A DNA stretch of 21,549 bases, taken from positions 1 to 21,549 of the forward strand of contig JAPKMV010000001.1 of assembly GCA_026645635.1 (NCBI GenBank), read 5' to 3'. A model generated the notes under the pieces. The model had not been told where the DNA came from. It searched no databases and worked only from the letters and a program-made list of their open reading frames with translations. This DNA comes from Caldilineaceae bacterium (GTDB taxonomy: Bacteria > Chloroflexota > Anaerolineae > Caldilineales > Caldilineaceae). The position numbers were made by a program, and so were the translations under genes. Positions 18,597-21,549 of the stretch are shown piece after piece. Position 1 is the stretch's first letter, and each line of letters begins with the position of its first letter.

Positions 18597-19019
18597 ATGC
18601 GCCAACGACAAGTTCTGTTCCTGTGTACTGGCAACTCCTGCCGTTCACAAATGGCCGAGGCGATCGTCAACGCCCGCCTGGGTGAGCGGTGGGCAGCCGT
18701 CTCCGCCGGCACCCAGCCGGCCGGCTACGTCCACCCGCTGGCGCTGGCAGCGCTCGCCGAAATCGGCATCGATCATCAGGGGCGTTCCAAGCTGGTGGAC
18801 GAGTACCGAGACGTGCCCTTCGATCTGGTGGTGACAGTCTGCGACTCGGCTGCCGAAGAATGCCCGGTCTGGCTCGGCCCAGGCAGACGTGTGCATCACA
18901 GCTTCCCCGACCCGGCCAAGGCGACCGGGACAGAAGAGGAAATTGCAGAAGTGTTCCGCAGTGTGCGGGATGCGATTGAACGCGATATTAGTCAGCTTCT
19001 CAATCAGTTTGAACAGTAA
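18597..19019 (+). CDS. arsC: Thioredoxin-coupled arsenate reductase
   Basis: The 140-residue protein has the low-molecular-weight phosphatase fold. Its P-loop FLCTGNSCRSQMAEA has C10 as nucleophile and R16 closing the CX5R loop, and the redox pair C82/C89 lies in VTVCDSAAEECPVW. C10, C15, C82 and C89 occupy the same numbered positions as in the thioredoxin-dependent ArsC of plasmid pI258, so it should reduce As(V) to As(III) through a cascade ending in a C82-C89 disulfide resolved by thioredoxin. It ends with HHSFPDPAKATGTEEE, a segment typical of the family. It is located between its ArsR and the arsenite exporter, 18 bases upstream of acr3. Confidence 0.94.
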   Translation: MRQRQVLFLCTGNSCRSQMAEAIVNARLGERWAAVSAGTQPAGYVHPLALAALAEIGIDHQGRSKLVDEYRDVPFDLVVTVCDSAAEECPVWLGPGRRVHHSFPDPAKATGTEEEIAEVFRSVRDAIERDISQLLNQFEQ

Positions 19020-19037
19020 TTCTGGAGGATCAATCTA

Positions 19038-20183
19038 ATGTCTGAAGCAATAGCAACCCAAACCCCTGTCCCCGGTGTGACCAAACGCCTCTCATTTCTC
19101 GACCGTTACCTCACGCTCTGGATCTTCCTGGCGATGGGGTTTGGGGTCGCACTGGGGTTCTTTGTCCCCGGCGTCGAGCGATTCATCAACCAGTTCCAGG
19201 TCGGCACGACCAACGTCCTGATTGCTTTCGGTCTGATTCTGATGATGTACCCGCCCTTCGCCAAGGTGAAATATGAAGAACTGGGCGAGGTCTTCCGCAA
19301 CGTCAAGGTGCTGACCCTCTCGCTGGTGCAAAACTGGATCGTCGGCCCGATCTTGATGTTTGTGTTGGCGGTGATCTTTCTGCACAACTACCCGGAGTAC
19401 ATGACCGGTCTGATCCTGATCGGGCTGGCGCGCTGCATCGCCATGGTGATCGTCTGGAACCAACTGGCGAAGGGCGACACTGAGTACGCCGCCGGGCTGG
19501 TGGCCTTCAACAGCGTCTTTCAGGTGATCTTCTACAGCGTCTACGCCTATGTCTTTATTACGGTGCTGCCGCAGGCGCTGGGCTTGCAGAGCGCGACGGT
19601 GCACATCAGCATGGCGGAACTGGCGCAGAGCGTTTTCGTCTACCTCGGCATCCCGATGATCGCCGGCTTCGCCACCCGTTTCTTTCTGCTGCGGGCGAAA
19701 GGAGCCGAATGGTACGAGACGCGCTTCCTGCCGCGCATCAGCCCGATCACGCTGGCTGCGCTGCTCTTCACGATTGTCGTCATGTTCAGCCTCCAGGGGG
19801 ACCAGATCGTTCAAAACCCGCTGGATGTGGTGATCATCGCCATTCCGCTGACAATCTACTTCGTGATCATGTTCCTCGTCAGTTTCTGGATGGGACGTCG
19901 CATCGGCGCCGACTATTCCAAGACAACCACGCTGGCCTTCACCGCAGCCAGCAACAACTTCGAGCTGGCAATTGCGGTGGCGGTGGCGGTCTTCGGCATC
20001 ACCTCAGGCCAGGCGTTTGCCGCGGTGATCGGCCCGCTGATCGAGGTGCCGGTCATGATCGCGCTGGTCAATGTAGCCTTGCGCTTCCAGCGCCGCTACT
20101 TTGGCCATGAACTGGTTGCGGCGCCGGCGATGGCGGCCGCAGCGCAGGAAGCGTGCCCGCCGCCGGTGTCGGTTGGAAAATGA
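19038..20183 (+). CDS. acr3: Acr3-family arsenite efflux transporter
   Basis: The 381-residue, ten-helix membrane protein has the Acr3 hallmarks: [69 protein letters not shown] with the conserved transport cysteine (C133), and [23 protein letters not shown]. Acr3 exports arsenite from the cytoplasm using the proton gradient. GGAGG (19024-19028) sits 9 bases before the ATG. The last ~25 residues (Ala-rich, ending CPPPVSVGK) extend past the normal end. Its TGA overlaps another ATG (20180), but the next gene more likely starts at 20246. Confidence 0.95.
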   Translation: MSEAIATQTPVPGVTKRLSFLDRYLTLWIFLAMGFGVALGFFVPGVERFINQFQVGTTNVLIAFGLILMMYPPFAKVKYEELGEVFRNVKVLTLSLVQNWIVGPILMFVLAVIFLHNYPEYMTGLILIGLARCIAMVIVWNQLAKGDTEYAAGLVAFNSVFQVIFYSVYAYVFITVLPQALGLQSATVHISMAELAQSVFVYLGIPMIAGFATRFFLLRAKGAEWYETRFLPRISPITLAALLFTIVVMFSLQGDQIVQNPLDVVIIAIPLTIYFVIMFLVSFWMGRRIGADYSKTTTLAFTAASNNFELAIAVAVAVFGITSGQAFAAVIGPLIEVPVMIALVNVALRFQRRYFGHELVAAPAMAAAAQEACPPPVSVGK

Positions 20184-20245
20184 GCTTGGTGTCGTCGGAT
20201 GCGTCTCTGGCGTGGGTCGAAGAGACTGGCTCAAGGATACTGTGG

Positions 20246-21178
20246 ATGAATTGGCTGCAACGTGGCGCCACCTGTGTCTTGACAATGCTTGGCGCCGCTC
20301 TTCTGGTTGGCTGTACGCCCGGGACAGCCAGCACCTTGCCCTTTGTGGATATGAACGAGCGCGTGGCGCTGCCGGTCGCGGCGCCGGCCGAGATCGCGCG
20401 TCTGCGCGTGGGCGTCGCCGCCATCCTCTCGCCACAAGGCACGGTGGAAAGCTACAGCGAACTGACCGACTACCTGGCCGCAAAGCTGGGGCGCCCGGTC
20501 GATCTGCTGCAGCGCCGCACCTACGCCGAACTCAACGACATGGTGGAAGCCAGCCAGGTGGAGCTGGCTTTCATCTGCACCAACGCCTATGTCGTGGGCA
20601 ACGATCAGTTTGGAATGGAACTGCTGCTGGCGCCTGAGATCAACGGCGAGTCGGTCTACTATTCCCAGTTGATTGTGCCGGCGGACAGCGAAGCCCAAAC
20701 AATGGCTGACTTGCGCGGGCGCGTCTTCGCCTTCACCGATCCGATGAGTTTCACTGGGCGCATCTATCCGGTCTACACGCTCCAACAGATGGGCGAGACG
20801 CCGGAGCATTTCTTCCAGCGCACGTTCTATACCTACAGCCACGACCGCGCCATCGAAGCCGTGGCGGACGGTGTGGCGGATGGCGCCGCCGTGGACAGCC
20901 TGGTGCTCGACTACGCCTTGCAGCGCGATCCTGGTCTGGCAGAGCGCATCCGCATCATCCATATGTCGGAAGCCTTCGGCATCCCGCCCGTGGTGGTGCC
21001 GGCCACCCTGCCGCCGCGCCAGAAGGCGCAACTGTACGACCTGCTGCGCACCATGCACGAGGACAGCGAAGGGCGCGTCGTGCTGGACGAACTGGGCATC
21101 GATCGCTTCGTCGAAGTCGACGATGGGGCGTATGACGGCGTGCGTGCGATTGTGCATGCCACGGGGATCGGCGAATGA
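20246..21178 (+). CDS. PhnD-like periplasmic binding lipoprotein, AioX-like sensor candidate
   Basis: From ATG 20246 (AAGGA 8 bases upstream) the product is 310 residues with a lipoprotein signal ending LLVGC (lipid C23). The mature part is a phosphate/phosphite/phosphonate-type binding protein: [75 protein letters not shown], and [14 protein letters not shown]. AioX, which senses arsenite for the AioS/AioR kinase system, belongs to this family. C111, in the AFICTNAY strand that lines the ligand pocket in the family, is the only mature cysteine besides the lipid-bearing one. The gene overlaps a histidine kinase gene by 4 bases and follows acr3 after 62 bases. A longer version from 20180 is possible. 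Ligand remains unproven; phosphate-like anions are the alternative. Confidence 0.78.
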   Translation: MNWLQRGATCVLTMLGAALLVGCTPGTASTLPFVDMNERVALPVAAPAEIARLRVGVAAILSPQGTVESYSELTDYLAAKLGRPVDLLQRRTYAELNDMVEASQVELAFICTNAYVVGNDQFGMELLLAPEINGESVYYSQLIVPADSEAQTMADLRGRVFAFTDPMSFTGRIYPVYTLQQMGETPEHFFQRTFYTYSHDRAIEAVADGVADGAAVDSLVLDYALQRDPGLAERIRIIHMSEAFGIPPVVVPATLPPRQKAQLYDLLRTMHEDSEGRVVLDELGIDRFVEVDDGAYDGVRAIVHATGIGE

Positions 21179-21549
21179 GCACACGTCCCACCACACTGGG
21201 CGGCACAGCCACCATTGCACCCTTTCCCTCACGACGCCTGAATCGTTGGGCAGGGATAGGTTGGCGCGTCGCCGGCAGCGTGGATGTGCGCACCAAAATC
21301 CTGGGCATGGTGCTGGCGCTGACAACGGTGCTGGGTCTGGCTGTGACGATCCAGGTGCGCGCCGTGATGACCAGCGTCTTTCTCGAAGAGTTGGTGGGAC
21401 GCGGCCTTTCGGTCGCCAGTGACCTGGCCAGCCGCAGCATCGACCCGATCTTGCTCAACGACAATTACAGCCTCCATGAACTCCTGCGCGAGACAGTCAA
21501 TAACCATCCCGACGCGCTCTACGCCTTCGTACTGGATCGTGACAATCAG
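21175..21549 (+). CDS. Sensor histidine kinase, N-terminal part (runs off right edge)
   Basis: The frame from ATG 21175 is open to the window end (125 codons). It has a cytoplasmic N-terminus of about 42 residues, a membrane helix (about 43-62, [20 protein letters not shown]) and an extracytoplasmic segment beginning [41 protein letters not shown] and reaching YAFVLDRD. This resembles the sensor region of membrane histidine kinases paired with PhnD-type binding proteins; HAMP, phosphoacceptor and ATPase domains would lie beyond the edge. The ATG overlaps the TGA of the binding-protein gene (ATGA), indicating coupled translation and a shared signalling role. The kinase call is inferred from this region and context, since no catalytic motif is visible. 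Confidence 0.6.
   Translation, partial: MSTRPTTLGGTATIAPFPSRRLNRWAGIGWRVAGSVDVRTKILGMVLALTTVLGLAVTIQVRAVMTSVFLEELVGRGLSVASDLASRSIDPILLNDNYSLHELLRETVNNHPDALYAFVLDRDNQ

Noticed and set aside
20180..20245. Start of the PhnD-like gene at the ATGA overlap with acr3
   Set aside because: It would place 22 residues before the lipoprotein signal; ATG 20246 has a good Shine-Dalgarno and a normal signal peptide.
20231..21325. 364-residue minus-strand frame opposite the PhnD-like gene
   Set aside because: No domain or start signal; the plus-strand protein has a lipobox and family motifs.

Overview
The window looks like a stretch of a GC-rich bacterial chromosome, most likely a filamentous Chloroflexota (Anaerolineae/Caldilineae type). 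That placement is inferred from protein style: Ala/Pro/Glu-rich lipoprotein linkers, ArsR proteins with a CNCEL site, and a divergent UvrD-like ATPase with a WWERLYQPLTHPYV motif. No rRNA or other marker gene is present to prove it. The first ~3.1 kb is clearly AT-richer than the rest and reads as an acquired island.

Layout. (1) 1-218: 5' end of an IS701-like transposase on the minus strand, with a long hairpin that hides its ribosome binding site and start codon. (2) 290-2823: a restriction-modification cassette with an HNH endonuclease (plus strand) converging on a cytosine-C5 methyltransferase and an overlapping Vsr mismatch endonuclease (minus strand). (3) 3174-5327: a large, divergent superfamily-1 helicase-like ATPase. 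(4) 5414-12872: a LacI-family repressor behind a near-consensus promoter and a perfect TGGGAGCGCTCCCA operator, followed by a complete OppA/DppA-type ABC importer (binding protein, two permeases, two ATPases). The operator equals the CelR/CebR cellobiose-repressor site, so the importer probably carries cello-oligosaccharides or related sugars rather than peptides. (5) 13045-15578: a KefF/KefG-like quinone reductase overlapping a KefB/KefC-type cation:proton antiporter.

(6) 15679-21549: an arsenic locus in two transcription units. The first is arsR1, an ArsP-type permease and a small CxxC thioredoxin-like protein, driven by a promoter whose -10 box overlaps an AT-rich inverted repeat. A ferredoxin remnant and a hairpin separate it from the second unit. 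The second is arsR2, a thioredoxin-coupled arsenate reductase, an Acr3 arsenite exporter, a PhnD-like lipoprotein, and the start of a sensor histidine kinase that runs off the window. Matching inverted repeats (ATAGTTCAA-N6-TTGAAT) lie in front of both arsR2 and arsC. The PhnD-like lipoprotein has a single cysteine in its mature domain besides the lipid-anchored one and overlaps the kinase gene, which suggests an AioX/AioS-like extracellular arsenic sensor.

Together the last block could reduce arsenate (ArsC), export arsenite (Acr3), export organic or trivalent arsenic (ArsP), repress in the absence of metalloid (two ArsRs), and sense the outside (PhnD-like protein plus kinase). The Kef pair just upstream may contribute to electrophile or redox stress tolerance.
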